Of a stretch of DNA of 64,000 bases, positions 36,066 through 45,572 are shown piece by piece (the first letter of the stretch is position 1; every line of letters starts with the position of its first letter). This DNA comes from CAWKDG01 sp963848355 (GTDB taxonomy: Bacteria > Actinomycetota > Acidimicrobiia > Acidimicrobiales > UBA8190). Under the pieces are notes generated by a model. It was not told the origin of the DNA, ran no database searches, and saw nothing but the letters and a program-made list of their open reading frames with translations. The position numbers and the translations under genes are program-made. The stretch lies in the NCBI GenBank assembly GCA_963848355.1, contig CAWKDG010000002.1:1-64000 (forward strand). Direction: 5' to 3'.

Positions 36066-37079
36066 GTGAACGACGAAACCCCAGGGACGGCCGCCACCGG
36101 CGTCGACGAGGACGACCGCGCCTATCTCACGCGGGTCCGGGCCGAGATCGACGAGGAGGTGAAGCGTCGGCGCGCCGGCGGCGACCTGCCGCCGCAGTTG
36201 GAGAGCGAGCTCGAGGCGCTCTTCCTCGAGCACGCGCCGCTCGGGAGCACGCGCCAGGAGCTGCACGAGGTCCTCCGGTTGGTCGACGGTGCCGCCTTCA
36301 TCGACCCCGTCGTCCCGGTGGAGTCGAGCCGCCCCGGTGGAGCCGTCGTCAAGAAGACCATCCGCTCCATGAACTTCTGGTACCTGCGCTTCATCACCCA
36401 CCAGATCAGCCAGTTCACGACGGCCGTCAGCCGCTCGCTGCACATCCTCGACCACCAACTGGCCGAGCTCACCCGCAAGGTCGACGCCGTGGAGGTGCCG
36501 CCCTCGGTGGTGGTCGACGTCCCCTGGGCACACCGCCCCGAGGCGTGGTGGGTCCCGACGGTGACGGCCGAGCTCGCCGGGAGCCGGCGGCGCGTGCTCC
36601 ACGCCGCTTGCGGGGACGGATGGCTGGTGGCGGTGCTGGCGGCGAACGGCGTCGACGGCTACGGGGTCGATCCCCGGCCCGGTCGTCTGGCCGCCCAGGA
36701 GCTCGGGGAGCTGGACCTGCGCGAGGAGCCCGTCCTCGGTCACCTCGAGGCGGTCCAGCCCGGCGCGCTCGGCGCCGTCGTGCTGTCGGGGCTCATGGAA
36801 GGGTCGGGACACGGCCAACGCCGCCACGTCCTCGAAGCCGCCGTGATGGCCATCGACGCCGACGGCGTCGTCGTCGTCCACTCGCTGGCGCCGTCGAGCT
36901 GGGACGCCGCCGACGCGCCGCCCGAGGCCGACCTCGTCCAGGCGCGGCCCTATCGCCCCACGACGTGGCCCCACCTCTTCGACGAGCTCGGGATGCGGTC
37001 GACGGTGACCCCCGGACCCGACGGACGCGACTACATGGCGGTGGGGCGTCGCGACACCCCGCCGCCCGGGCCCCGGTGA
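36066..37079 (+). CDS. Methyltransferase-like protein of the glycan cluster
   Basis: 337 residues from GTG 36066 with GAGGAGG just upstream. A long helical N-terminus (about 1-150, YLTRVRAEIDEEVKRRRAGG) is followed by a Rossmann segment RVLHAACGDGWLVAVLAANG and YGVDPRPGRLAAQE. Acidic residues and the ALGAVVLSGLMEGSGHGQR strand fit a degenerate SAM fold. Similar two-part proteins occur in actinobacterial polysaccharide loci. The acceptor is unknown. The stop overlaps the next glycosyltransferase (GTGA). Confidence 0.75.
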   Translation: MNDETPGTAATGVDEDDRAYLTRVRAEIDEEVKRRRAGGDLPPQLESELEALFLEHAPLGSTRQELHEVLRLVDGAAFIDPVVPVESSRPGGAVVKKTIRSMNFWYLRFITHQISQFTTAVSRSLHILDHQLAELTRKVDAVEVPPSVVVDVPWAHRPEAWWVPTVTAELAGSRRRVLHAACGDGWLVAVLAANGVDGYGVDPRPGRLAAQELGELDLREEPVLGHLEAVQPGALGAVVLSGLMEGSGHGQRRHVLEAAVMAIDADGVVVVHSLAPSSWDAADAPPEADLVQARPYRPTTWPHLFDELGMRSTVTPGPDGRDYMAVGRRDTPPPGPR

Positions 37080-38269
37080 CGCCGAAGGTCGCCTTCGTCA
37101 CCCCCCGCTACGGGCCCGAGGTGATGGGGGGGGCGGAGACCGCCGCCCGGCAGCTGGCCGAGCACCTGACGGCCGAGTGCGGCTGGACGGTCGAGGTCTT
37201 CTCCACCTGCGCCGTCGACCACATCACATGGGACGACGTCCTGGCACCGGGTGACAGCGTGCTCAACGGCGTGACCGTCCACCGGTTCCGGTCGGCCTCG
37301 GGCCGGGTGCCGGAGTTCTACGAGATCGACGGCCGGCTGCGGCCGGCGCCGGCCCGGGCCAGCATGAGCGAGGCGCGTCGGTGGCTCGAGTGCAACGGGC
37401 CGGTGACGCTCGATCTGGTCGACGCGCTGGCCGCCGGCGACGCCGACGTCGTCGCCTTCTACCCCTACCTGTACTACCCCACCGTGGTCGGGATCGAGGC
37501 CGTGGCGGTTCCCGGCGTGCTCCACCCGGCCGCCCACGACGAGCCCGCTCTCTACCTCCCGGTGTTCGGGCCGACGTTCGCCGACGCCGACGCCATCTGC
37601 TACCACACGGCCGCCGAGCGCCGGCTCGTGCAGCGCGTCCATCGCGTGGCCCAGGTCCCGCAGATCGTCCTCGGTCTGGGCGTGGGTGCCGTCGTCGAGG
37701 GCGGGCGGGCCGGGGCGGACATTCTCGGCATCGGGGACCGGCCCTACGTGGTGAGCGTCGGACGCGTCGACGAGCACAAGGGATCGGCCATGCTGGCCCG
37801 CTTCTTCCGTCTCTACAAGGAGAGGCACCCGGGGCCCCTGGCCCTGGCCCTCGTGGGACCGGTGGCGGCGTCGATCCCCGAGCACGAGGACATCGTCCTC
37901 ACCGGTGTGGTGAGCGAGGCCGACAAATGCGATCTGGTGCGCGACGCCGTCGTGGCCGTGTCCCCGTCGGCCCTCGAGTCCTTCTCCCTGGTCGTCCTGG
38001 AAGCCTGGGAGCAGTCCGTCCCGGTGATCGTGAACGCCACCTGCGACCCCACCCGCGAGCACTGCGAGCGGTCCGGCGGCGGCCTGTGGTTCGGCTCGTT
38101 CCGGGAGTTCGAGATCGTCCTCGGCCGTCTGTGCTCCGACGCCCGGCTCCGGACCCTCCTCGGGACCCGGGGCCACGACTACGTGGAGCGGTACTACCAG
38201 TGGCCGGCGCTGATCCGTCGCTATGCCGACTTCTTGACCGCCGTGTGCGAGCGTGGCCGAACCCCGTAG
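37076..38269 (+). CDS. GT4-family glycosyltransferase
   Basis: 397 residues from GTG 37076 (longer frames upstream overlap the previous gene). The GT-B fold is shown by VAFVTPRYGPEVMGGAETAA at the N-terminus and by RPYVVSVGRVDEHKG with SPSALESFSLVVLEAWEQSV (EX7E) in the C-terminal half. It transfers a sugar from a nucleotide donor to the growing surface glycan in the cytoplasm. It resembles the frameshifted GT4 at 43446. The stop lies four bases from a convergent secreted-protein gene. Confidence 0.9.
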   Translation: MTPKVAFVTPRYGPEVMGGAETAARQLAEHLTAECGWTVEVFSTCAVDHITWDDVLAPGDSVLNGVTVHRFRSASGRVPEFYEIDGRLRPAPARASMSEARRWLECNGPVTLDLVDALAAGDADVVAFYPYLYYPTVVGIEAVAVPGVLHPAAHDEPALYLPVFGPTFADADAICYHTAAERRLVQRVHRVAQVPQIVLGLGVGAVVEGGRAGADILGIGDRPYVVSVGRVDEHKGSAMLARFFRLYKERHPGPLALALVGPVAASIPEHEDIVLTGVVSEADKCDLVRDAVVAVSPSALESFSLVVLEAWEQSVPVIVNATCDPTREHCERSGGGLWFGSFREFEIVLGRLCSDARLRTLLGTRGHDYVERYYQWPALIRRYADFLTAVCERGRTP

Positions 38270-38273
38270 GGGA

Positions 38274-40619
38274 TCAGAAGCCGGTCATCCCCACCACGGG
38301 CTTGTTCAACCGGGTTCCGCCCGTCGAGCCGTAGAACGACGCGCCGAAGGCGAAGATGCCGCCGTCGGAGGCGACGAACCGGTAGCCGAGGCCGTTGGGC
38401 GTCGCCTGCATGCCCACCACGGGCTTGGTCAGCCGGACGTTGCCGGTCGACCCCAGGAAGGGGGCGTCGAAGGCGAAGATGCCCCCGTCGGAGGCCACCT
38501 CCCAGTAGCCCCCGGTGGCATCGTCGGCGGCCATGCCGACGATCGGTCGGTTCAGCCGGTGGCCGCCCATGGAGCCGTAGAACTTGGCGTCACCGAAGGC
38601 GAAGATGCCGCCGTCGGACGCCACCTCCCAGTAGCCCTTGCCGTCGGGGGTGGTCGCCATGCCGACGATCGGCCTGGTCAGCGGGTGGCCGCCCATGGAG
38701 CCGTAGAAGCCGGCGTCACCGAAAGCGAAGATGCCGCCGTCGGAGGCCACCAGCCAGTACCCCTTGCCGTCGTGGGTGGCCGCCATGCTGACGATCGGTT
38801 TGACCAACGGTTGCCCACCCATGGAGCCGTAGTACCCGGCGTCGTCGAAGGCGAAGATGCCTCCGTCGGACGCCACCTCCCAGTAGCCGCCGCCGTCGCG
38901 GGTGGTGGCGATGCCGACCATGGGGGCGGAGAGAACGATGTTGCCGGTGGAACCACAGAAGGGAAGGTTCCCGTAGTTGAAGACGCCGCCGTCGCTGGCG
39001 ACCATGTCATACCCGTACGGCGTCCCGCTGGGGGCGGAGCACGGCACCTGGATGACGACGGCGGGCGTGCCGGCATTGCCGGTCAGCTGCGGGTCGTGGT
39101 GGAACATGGGCCACGCTCCGGCGCCGTTCACGGAAGACCCGTTCGATCCCCTGACCTCGTAGTGCTCGACGACGCCCTGATCCCCTTCCGACGTGTCGTA
39201 CCCGGCGAGGGTGATGCCGATGGTGCCGTTGGCGTCGTCGGTGACGAGCGGGGAGTTCTGGAAACCCATGTCCTGTCCGATGGTGGCCACGATCTGACCC
39301 GACTTGCCGTCGAGGATCTGCACCCCGAGGGTCGTCGGCACGATGACGTCCTGGTAGCCGCCGCCGCTCAGGTCGGCGGTGACCACGGAGCCGATCACCT
39401 CACCACCTACCGATGTGTGCCAGATGGGAGCACCGTTCGTCCCGTTGAGCGCCCACACCGTGCCACTGGTGGTGCCTTCGATGACCTGGAGCTGCCCGTT
39501 GCCGGACACGTCGGCCAGGGCCGGACTGCTGGTGGTGACACCGTCGAGCTTCGCCGTCCACTGGGCGCCGCAGTGCGAGTTGAGGGCGATGACGTCGTCT
39601 GTGGTGGACGCTCCCCCGTATGTGGCGCCGGTGCCGAAGGCGATACCGACGCCACCACCGGCGAGGAATTCGCCGACGGCCGGCGACGACTGCACCGTCT
39701 GGTCGGTGTTGTACTGGCAGACCACGCCACCACCGGGGTTCCCCTGCATGGCGTTACCCGTCGGGAGCACGACGCGCAGATGGCCGCCGTCGCTGTACGT
39801 CTCTCCGTAGGCGACGCCTGCCGTCGAGTCGCCGCCCTCGATGACGTCGGTCTGGCCGTTGCCGTAGATGTCGGCCAGTGCGGGGGTGGTGAAGTTGCTG
39901 TCGCCCTGGAACCACGGGTACCCGGACAGAGTGCCACCGGTGGCCGCGTTCATGGCTTGTCCCACCTCGCCGAGCGATCCGGCCACGACGTCGGTGCCGC
40001 CTTCGAGGTCGCCCACGGCCAGCGACGCCTGCACGGCATGGGCGGGGGCGGTGTCGGTCGCCGGATTCTGGACGTTGGTGAACCACTGCGTGCCACCTTG
40101 TGGATTGATGGCCATGTAGCCGCCTTCGGTGGGGGTGGCGGCGTTGCCGACGCCGACGAAGACGGTGTCGAGACCGGAGCCCGACGTGTCAGCCACCGAC
40201 GGCGTCGAGTCCACGGGGACGCCGCCGGTGCTCACGGGCCAGCCAGGCACCGGGTTCCCCGTGGCCAACGACATGGCGTAGACGTGACCGGCCCGGTCAC
40301 CGACGACCACGGCGGGACCGCCGGGGAGATTGGCGATGTTGGGCGACGACTCCGCGATCGGTTGGGATCCGTCGGGCAGGGCGTTCTGCGCCCACACCTC
40401 GGACAGAGAGACGGTGTGGGCGACATCCACCGTCTGGATGGCGGTCAAGGGCCCGCTCGAGGGCAGCGCCAGCGCCACGGTGGCGGCGATCAGGGAGACG
40501 GCCGCCAGAGACTTCCATGGACCTCGCCGGCTCACCAGGGCGCCGACCCGGTGCAGTCGGGCAGGCCGACGAGATCCTGTCGTGGCAAAGAAATGGTTGG
40601 TGCCTGTGCTCGTTGTCAT
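38274..40619 (-). CDS. Secreted FG-GAP/PQQ-like propeller plus six-fold DGGIFAFGDA protein (781 aa)
   Basis: After a basic N-terminus and one export segment (SLAAVSLIAATVALALPS) comes a long propeller region (about 60-530) of short repeats such as SSPALADVSGNGQLQVIEG, like FG-GAP/VCBS or PQQ-type repeats. The C-terminal 250 residues hold six copies of VASDGGIFAFGDAGFYGSMGG, with 2 of 6 Met-rich variants. The same six-fold repeat ends the SpoIID protein at 28382. It is a likely cell-surface or extracellular carbohydrate- or wall-binding protein. The start is ATG 40619. It lies between glycosyltransferase genes but on the other strand. Confidence 0.8.
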   Translation of the reverse strand: MTTSTGTNHFFATTGSRRPARLHRVGALVSRRGPWKSLAAVSLIAATVALALPSSGPLTAIQTVDVAHTVSLSEVWAQNALPDGSQPIAESSPNIANLPGGPAVVVGDRAGHVYAMSLATGNPVPGWPVSTGGVPVDSTPSVADTSGSGLDTVFVGVGNAATPTEGGYMAINPQGGTQWFTNVQNPATDTAPAHAVQASLAVGDLEGGTDVVAGSLGEVGQAMNAATGGTLSGYPWFQGDSNFTTPALADIYGNGQTDVIEGGDSTAGVAYGETYSDGGHLRVVLPTGNAMQGNPGGGVVCQYNTDQTVQSSPAVGEFLAGGGVGIAFGTGATYGGASTTDDVIALNSHCGAQWTAKLDGVTTSSPALADVSGNGQLQVIEGTTSGTVWALNGTNGAPIWHTSVGGEVIGSVVTADLSGGGYQDVIVPTTLGVQILDGKSGQIVATIGQDMGFQNSPLVTDDANGTIGITLAGYDTSEGDQGVVEHYEVRGSNGSSVNGAGAWPMFHHDPQLTGNAGTPAVVIQVPCSAPSGTPYGYDMVASDGGVFNYGNLPFCGSTGNIVLSAPMVGIATTRDGGGYWEVASDGGIFAFDDAGYYGSMGGQPLVKPIVSMAATHDGKGYWLVASDGGIFAFGDAGFYGSMGGHPLTRPIVGMATTPDGKGYWEVASDGGIFAFGDAKFYGSMGGHRLNRPIVGMAADDATGGYWEVASDGGIFAFDAPFLGSTGNVRLTKPVVGMQATPNGLGYRFVASDGGIFAFGASFYGSTGGTRLNKPVVGMTGF

Positions 40620-40807
40620 CTACCGTCCTCGTACCGCGTCAGATGGAACACCCCCCGGTGTGTGCCCTCTTCATCGACGCTTGGGCGCCGAACCTTGACC
40701 AGCGGCCCGTGGTCGCTCCTCGAGGCCAGATGCCCTCCGGGCTGGGCGGGAACGGCGGAAGCCGGCATCCTTGACGCTTGTCAACAACACGACAATCCTT
40801 ACGGACC

Positions 40808-41074
40808 GTGAAGCGCTTCCTGCAACGGGCACTGGGATGGTTCGAACGCCACGTGTTCGCGCAGTTGCACTCTCAGGTGAGTGAGATCAACAACCGTCTG
40901 GACACCCTGAGCGCGCGCCTCGACGAGGTACAGGCGGTGGTCGAGGCGACCGCCGCTCGCGCCGCCACGTCGACCGAGTCGTCGTTGCGTCTGGTCGAGT
41001 CCGACGCCCGCACGGCGAGAAGGTTCGAGGAGATCGAGCGCATGCTCGGGGCGACCGAGCCCGGCATTCGTTGA
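40808..41074 (+). CDS. Small coiled-coil protein (88 aa)
   Basis: GTG 40808 starts VKRFLQRALGWFERHVF; a longer TTG-led form from 40778 is possible. The remainder is a heptad-like helix (SQVSEINNRLDTLSARLDEVQAVVEATAA...), so it likely forms a coiled coil. The stop overlaps the TTG start of the following glycosyltransferase (TTGA). Short coiled-coil proteins of this form often precede glycosyltransferases in such clusters and may tether or size the complex; this is inference. Confidence 0.6.
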   Translation: MKRFLQRALGWFERHVFAQLHSQVSEINNRLDTLSARLDEVQAVVEATAARAATSTESSLRLVESDARTARRFEEIERMLGATEPGIR

Positions 41075-43449
41075 TCCCGCCCGTCCGCCTGGCGGTCGAC
41101 CTGCAGGCGTTGCAGGTCGACGGGTTCGCCGACAGAGGCATCGGGAGGTACGTCGCCGGTCACACCGAGGCCCTGGTCCGCGCCGGGCGGGTGGCCGCCG
41201 CCCTCCTCGCTCCGGAGCTGCCCCCACCGGCGGGTCTACCCGCCGTCGTGGCCACGGCCGGACTGGCCCGATGGGACTCCGTCGGCGAGCTGCGGCGGCT
41301 GCTGGCCGACGGCGGGCCGATCGCCCACCACGTGCCGGCTCCCTTCCTGCACACCGGCCCGACCGACCCGTCGGTGCTCGTCGTCGTCCCCCATTGGGCG
41401 GACGCCGGTGTGCCGCGGGTCGTCACCCTGCACGACCTGATCCCGCTGCGCGATCCCGGGCACTATCTCCCCACCCCCGCGCATCTCGACCGGTACCGCA
41501 CCCGGGCGGCGTGGGTGGCGTCGGCCGATCTCATCCTCACCAACTCCGAGTACACGCGCCGCGAGGCGATCGAACTGCTCGAGTGCGACCCGGCCCGGGT
41601 GGTGACGGTGGGAGCTGGCGTGTCGCCCTTCTTCACGCCGATCGACGGCACGGACCAGGAGCTCTTCGACTACTGGCTCGACACCCTGGGGAGCACACCC
41701 TTCGTCCTCACCGTCGGCGGGAGCGACGCCCGCAAGGGTATGGAACAGCTCGTGGCCGCTGTGGGGTTGGTCGTGGGCGGCGGCGTGGACATCCATCTCG
41801 TCGTCGTCGGTCATCTCACCGATGCCTGGCAGGAACGACTGGCCGACGCGGCCCGACGGGCGGGCATCGGGGACCGCCTCATCATGACGGGTCCGGTGGC
41901 CGACGACGTGCTGCGGGCGTGTTACCGCCGGGCGTCGGTGACGGTGACGCCGTCGCGGGCCGAGGGTTTCGGCCTTCCCGTGCTCGAGTCCGCCGCCTGC
42001 GGGACACCGGCGCTGGCCTCCGCCACCACGGCCCTGATCGAGGCGGCCGCCACCCCGCTGGCCACGTTCGACCCGACCGACACCGAGGCGGTGGCGAGCG
42101 CCATCGTCGGGGTTCTCGCCGACGACGAACGGCGTGCCGTCATCCTCGCCGCCCAGCGGGAGCTGGCGGGCCGGTCGACCTGGGACGCGGTGGCGTCGCG
42201 GACGGCGGCGGCGTTGGACGATCTCGGGCGGACGCTGCCCGCCGCCGCCTGGGGCCCGTCGACGTGGCGGCGTCGCCTCGCCCTGGTCGGACCGCTCCCA
42301 CCCCTGGCCGGCGGCATCGCCCTCTACAACGAACGCCTGCTGCGGGCGGCGCCGGCGACCGTGGCCATCGACGCCGTCTCCGCCCTGGTGGCGGCACCGG
42401 ACCTGCCCGACGGGGTGGGCCACGTCTCGGCCGACGCCTTCGGGATCGACGCCCGGCCCGCCTCGTACGACGCCGTCGTCTACACCGTCGGCAACTCCGA
42501 CGGGCACCTTCCCACCATCGAGTTGGCCCTGCGCTATCCGGGATGGCTGTGGCTCCACGAGGTGCGGCTCCCGGCCGTCGCCGTCACCGCCCTCGCCGGG
42601 TCCGACGACGAGGACTTCGCCCGGGAGCTGACGTGGCTGGTGGAGAGGTCCTATCCGGGGAGGGCTCCGGTCGGTGCCGCCCGCGCGGGCCGGACGGTCG
42701 GTCCTCGAACTCGTCAACGCCGGCGTCGGCTTCCTCCCCCTGCTGGCCGAGCGCTGCCGCGGTCTGCTCGTGAACTCCGAGGTGGCCCGCCGGCTGGTGC
42801 AACTCGACCTCGCACCCCTGGCCCACCACCCCCCCATCCACGTGCTGCCCCCCGCCTGCCCACCGGTCTCCCCCAACGCCGGGTCCCTGGCGTCTGCCTC
42901 CTCCGCCGACGACGAGGCCGTCGTCGTGGCCTTCGGTGTCGTGTCGATGGCCAAGAGGCCCGATCTCCTGATCGACGCCGCCGCCCTGGCCGGGTGCCGG
43001 GTCGCCTTCGTAGGGCCCTGCCCGCCGATCCTGGCCCAGGTCATCGGGGACCGGGCCCGGGCCCGGGGCATCACCGATCGCGTCACCGTGACCGGCGCCG
43101 TCGACGACGCCGGCTGGCAGGAGTGGCTCGACCGGGCGACCCTGGCCGTGCAGCTGCGGGACTCGGCCAGCGGCGAGACCTCGGCCGCCGTCCTCGAGGC
43201 TCTGGCCGCCGGGGTGCCGGTCGTCACCAATCTGGCCACGGCCACCGAGTACGGCGAGGGGACGGTGTCCCACCTCCCGGCCGTCGACGCGCCCGTCGTC
43301 GCCGAACGGCTCCGGCGGCTCCTCGACCACCCCGAGGATCGCCACCGTCTCGCCGAGGCGGGGATGGCCTTCGCCCGCGCCCACCAGTTCGATCGTCTGG
43401 CCGACGCTCTCCTGTCGATCGTCACCGCCTCCGGCGACACGATCGATGA
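41071..43449 (+). CDS. Two-domain GT4 glycosyltransferase, one-base frameshift
   Basis: From TTG 41071. The first GT4 domain (RLAVDLQALQVDGFADRGIGRY to about residue 380) has VVTLHDLIPLRDPGH and AEGFGLPVLESAACGTP. A second module starts RRLALVGPLPPLAGGIALYNERLL. At about 42673 the frame shifts: removing one G joins to ARAGRSVLELVNAGVGFLP and a second GT4 half (VVAFGVVSMAKRPDLLIDAA, ETSAAVLEALAAGVPVV). The natural stop probably is TGA 43447-43449, which overlaps the next ATG; this requires a second small indel near the end. Tandem GT4 enzymes can add two sugars in sequence. Confidence 0.75.
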   Translation: MIPPVRLAVDLQALQVDGFADRGIGRYVAGHTEALVRAGRVAAALLAPELPPPAGLPAVVATAGLARWDSVGELRRLLADGGPIAHHVPAPFLHTGPTDPSVLVVVPHWADAGVPRVVTLHDLIPLRDPGHYLPTPAHLDRYRTRAAWVASADLILTNSEYTRREAIELLECDPARVVTVGAGVSPFFTPIDGTDQELFDYWLDTLGSTPFVLTVGGSDARKGMEQLVAAVGLVVGGGVDIHLVVVGHLTDAWQERLADAARRAGIGDRLIMTGPVADDVLRACYRRASVTVTPSRAEGFGLPVLESAACGTPALASATTALIEAAATPLATFDPTDTEAVASAIVGVLADDERRAVILAAQRELAGRSTWDAVASRTAAALDDLGRTLPAAAWGPSTWRRRLALVGPLPPLAGGIALYNERLLRAAPATVAIDAVSALVAAPDLPDGVGHVSADAFGIDARPASYDAVVYTVGNSDGHLPTIELALRYPGWLWLHEVRLPAVAVTALAGSDDEDFARELTWLVERSYPGRAPVGAARAGRTVGPRTRQRRRRLPPPAGRALPRSARELRGGPPAGATRPRTPGPPPPHPRAAPRLPTGLPQRRVPGVCLLRRRRGRRRGLRCRVDGQEARSPDRRRRPGRVPGRLRRALPADPGPGHRGPGPGPGHHRSRHRDRRRRRRRLAGVARPGDPGRAAAGLGQRRDLGRRPRGSGRRGAGRHQSGHGHRVRRGDGVPPPGRRRARRRRTAPAAPRPPRGSPPSRRGGDGLRPRPPVRSSGRRSPVDRHRLRRHDR

Positions 43450-44667
43450 AGCTGGGTCTCGTCGTCCCCCGCTACGGCGACGAGATCGTCGGCGGCACCG
43501 AGCACTGGCTCCGGATGCTGTGCGAGCACCTGGTCGCCATGAAGCAGTGGCGACGTGGAGGTCTTCACCACCTGCGCCACCTCGGCGGCGACGTGGGAGG
43601 ACGAACTCCCACCGGGTGATTCCGTCGTCGGCGGTGTCACCGTCCACCGCCACCGCTCGGTGTCGGGTCGGGACCCGCGCTACGCCGAGCTGAACGCCGT
43701 GATCCGCCAGGATCCGGGGCGGGTCCCCGACGACGTCGCTCTTCGCTTCATCGAGCTGGTGGGGCCGGTGTGCCCCGACGTCCTCGACCAGGCGGCGTCG
43801 TCGGCGTGCGACCTCATCGCCGTCACCCCCTATCTGTTCTGGCCCGCTGTCCACGGAAACCCGCGTCTCGGACGCCGGGTGATCTTCCACGGTGCCGCCC
43901 ACGACGAGCCCGAGTTGCACCTGCCCATCATGCGCGACGTCTTTCTGTCCGTGGGTGGCTTCGCCTTCAACTCCTACGCCGAGCGGGCCCTGGTCGAGCG
44001 GACGTTCCCCATCGCCCAGCTCCCGTCCAGTGTCATCGGCAACAGCGTGACCGAGAGTCCCGGTGATCCCGGCCCGGCGCGCGCCGCTCTCGGTCTCGGC
44101 CCCGACGAGACGTTCGTCCTCTGTGTCGGACGCGTCGAGCGCGACAAGGGGGCGCACGCGCTGGCCGCACTGTGGCGCCGGTACCGCCAGCGCCGGACCG
44201 ACGCACCGCGCCTGGTGCTCCTCGGTCCGGTCCACGAGGACCTCACCGGCGACGACGACGTGCTCGTCGTCGGGCGCCAACCCGAAGAGGTCAAGTGGGG
44301 CGCCCTGCGCGCCTGCGAGTTCCTGATCGCACCGTCGCCGTGGGAGTCGTTCAGCCTCGTGATCCTCGAAGCGTGGCTGGCGGGGAAGGCCGTCGTCGTG
44401 AACGGTCGGTGCGAGGCGACGGTGGAGCAGTGCCGGCGCAGTGGTGGCGGGCTGTGGTTCTCCGACGTCGCCGAGTTCGAGGTGATCGTGGACCGTCTGT
44501 CGTCCGACGACACGCTCAGGGCTCATCTGGCGTGGCGCGGCGGGGCCTACGCCCGTCGGCAGTTCAGCTGGCCGGCCGTCGTCGACCGCTACGTGGCGTT
44601 GGCCGACCACATCGTGACGGCCGGGGCCCTTCACAAGCCCGAAGGCGCGCGACGCTCCCCACTATGA
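43446..44667 (+). CDS. GT4-family glycosyltransferase, one-base frameshift
   Basis: From ATG 43446 the first 35 residues read MKLGLVVPRYGDEIVGGTEH, and from 43552 the frame shifts. Dropping a single C at 43551 gives AMKQWDVEVFTTCATSAATW, continuing in the second frame to 44667. The C-terminal half has FVLCVGRVERDKGAHAL and SPWESFSLVILEAWLAGKAV (EX7E). Strong similarity to the enzyme at 37076. Likely intact in the organism, broken by an assembly indel. Confidence 0.82.
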
Positions 44668-44674
44668 TCGCCCC

Positions 44675-45571
44675 ATGCGCCACCCGTACTTGTCTCGGGC
44701 GGCCGCTCGGGTGCGCCGTTCGCTCGGACTCGACGACCTGAACCGCCGGCTCGACGCCATCGAGTCCCGGCTGGCCGGCGTCGACCGCTACCCCCACGGA
44801 CCGGTCTATTTCGGCGACCACACGGCCCTGGTGGCCACCCGGTGGGGAGCGAAGATGCTGGTCGATACCCGCGACGCCATGGTCGCCCCCTGGCTCGTCC
44901 TCGACGGCCTGTGGGAGTCGCACGTCACCGACTGGCTGCAACGCACCCTTCAAGCGGGACAGGTCTTCGTCGACGTCGGCGCCAACATCGGATACTTCAC
45001 GCTTCTGGCCGCCGGCCTCGTCGGTCCCCAGGGCAGCGTCGTCGCCATCGAAGCGCACCCGCGCCTGGCCGAGCTGCTCCGGCGCAATGTGATCATCAAC
45101 GGCTATCACGGGTACGTCACCACATGGCAACGCGCCGCGTGGTCGGAGGCGACGGAGCTGAAGCTCCACCTGCGCCAGAACTTCGCCAGCAACTCGAGTA
45201 TCGGTTCCATCGGCTCCGACGCCCTGGCCCGCCTGGGCGACACCGAGGAGATCGTCGAGGTCCAGGCCCTCCGGCTCGACGACCTCCTGGCCGACATCCC
45301 CCGCGTCGACGTCATCAAGATCGACGTCGAGGGGGCGGAGGTCCATGTCGTCACCGGGCTCGAGCGGACCCTGGCCTCGAACCCGGAGGTCACCATCATG
45401 TTCGAGTGGTCGCCGGACCAGGTGGAAGACGTCGGTGACAAACCGGGGACGCTGATCGATCTGCTGGTCGGGCACGGCTTCAGGTTCCGGCTCCTCGAGT
45501 CAGGGCTCGGTGCCATCGACCGCGCCGCGCTGCTGGCTCTCCCCTACGGCAATGTCGTGGCGTCACGCTGA
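44675..45571 (+). CDS. FkbM-family methyltransferase
   Basis: 298 residues from ATG 44675, seven bases after the glycosyltransferase. FkbM core: GQVFVDVGANIGYFTLLAAG, VVAIEAHPRLAELL, LDDLLADIPRVDVIKIDVEGAE, VTIMFEW. Methylates hydroxyls of sugars or polyketides; here probably a glycan sugar. An N-terminal heptad (LDDLNRRLDAIESRL) suggests a small helix for pairing. One base separates the stop from the next start. Confidence 0.93.
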   Translation: MRHPYLSRAAARVRRSLGLDDLNRRLDAIESRLAGVDRYPHGPVYFGDHTALVATRWGAKMLVDTRDAMVAPWLVLDGLWESHVTDWLQRTLQAGQVFVDVGANIGYFTLLAAGLVGPQGSVVAIEAHPRLAELLRRNVIINGYHGYVTTWQRAAWSEATELKLHLRQNFASNSSIGSIGSDALARLGDTEEIVEVQALRLDDLLADIPRVDVIKIDVEGAEVHVVTGLERTLASNPEVTIMFEWSPDQVEDVGDKPGTLIDLLVGHGFRFRLLESGLGAIDRAALLALPYGNVVASR

Positions 45572-45572
45572 G

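Noticed and set aside
41236..44634. Minus-strand frame of 1132 codons
   Set aside because: It runs across three plus-strand glycosyltransferase genes and is very rich in Gly, Arg and Asp; a shadow.
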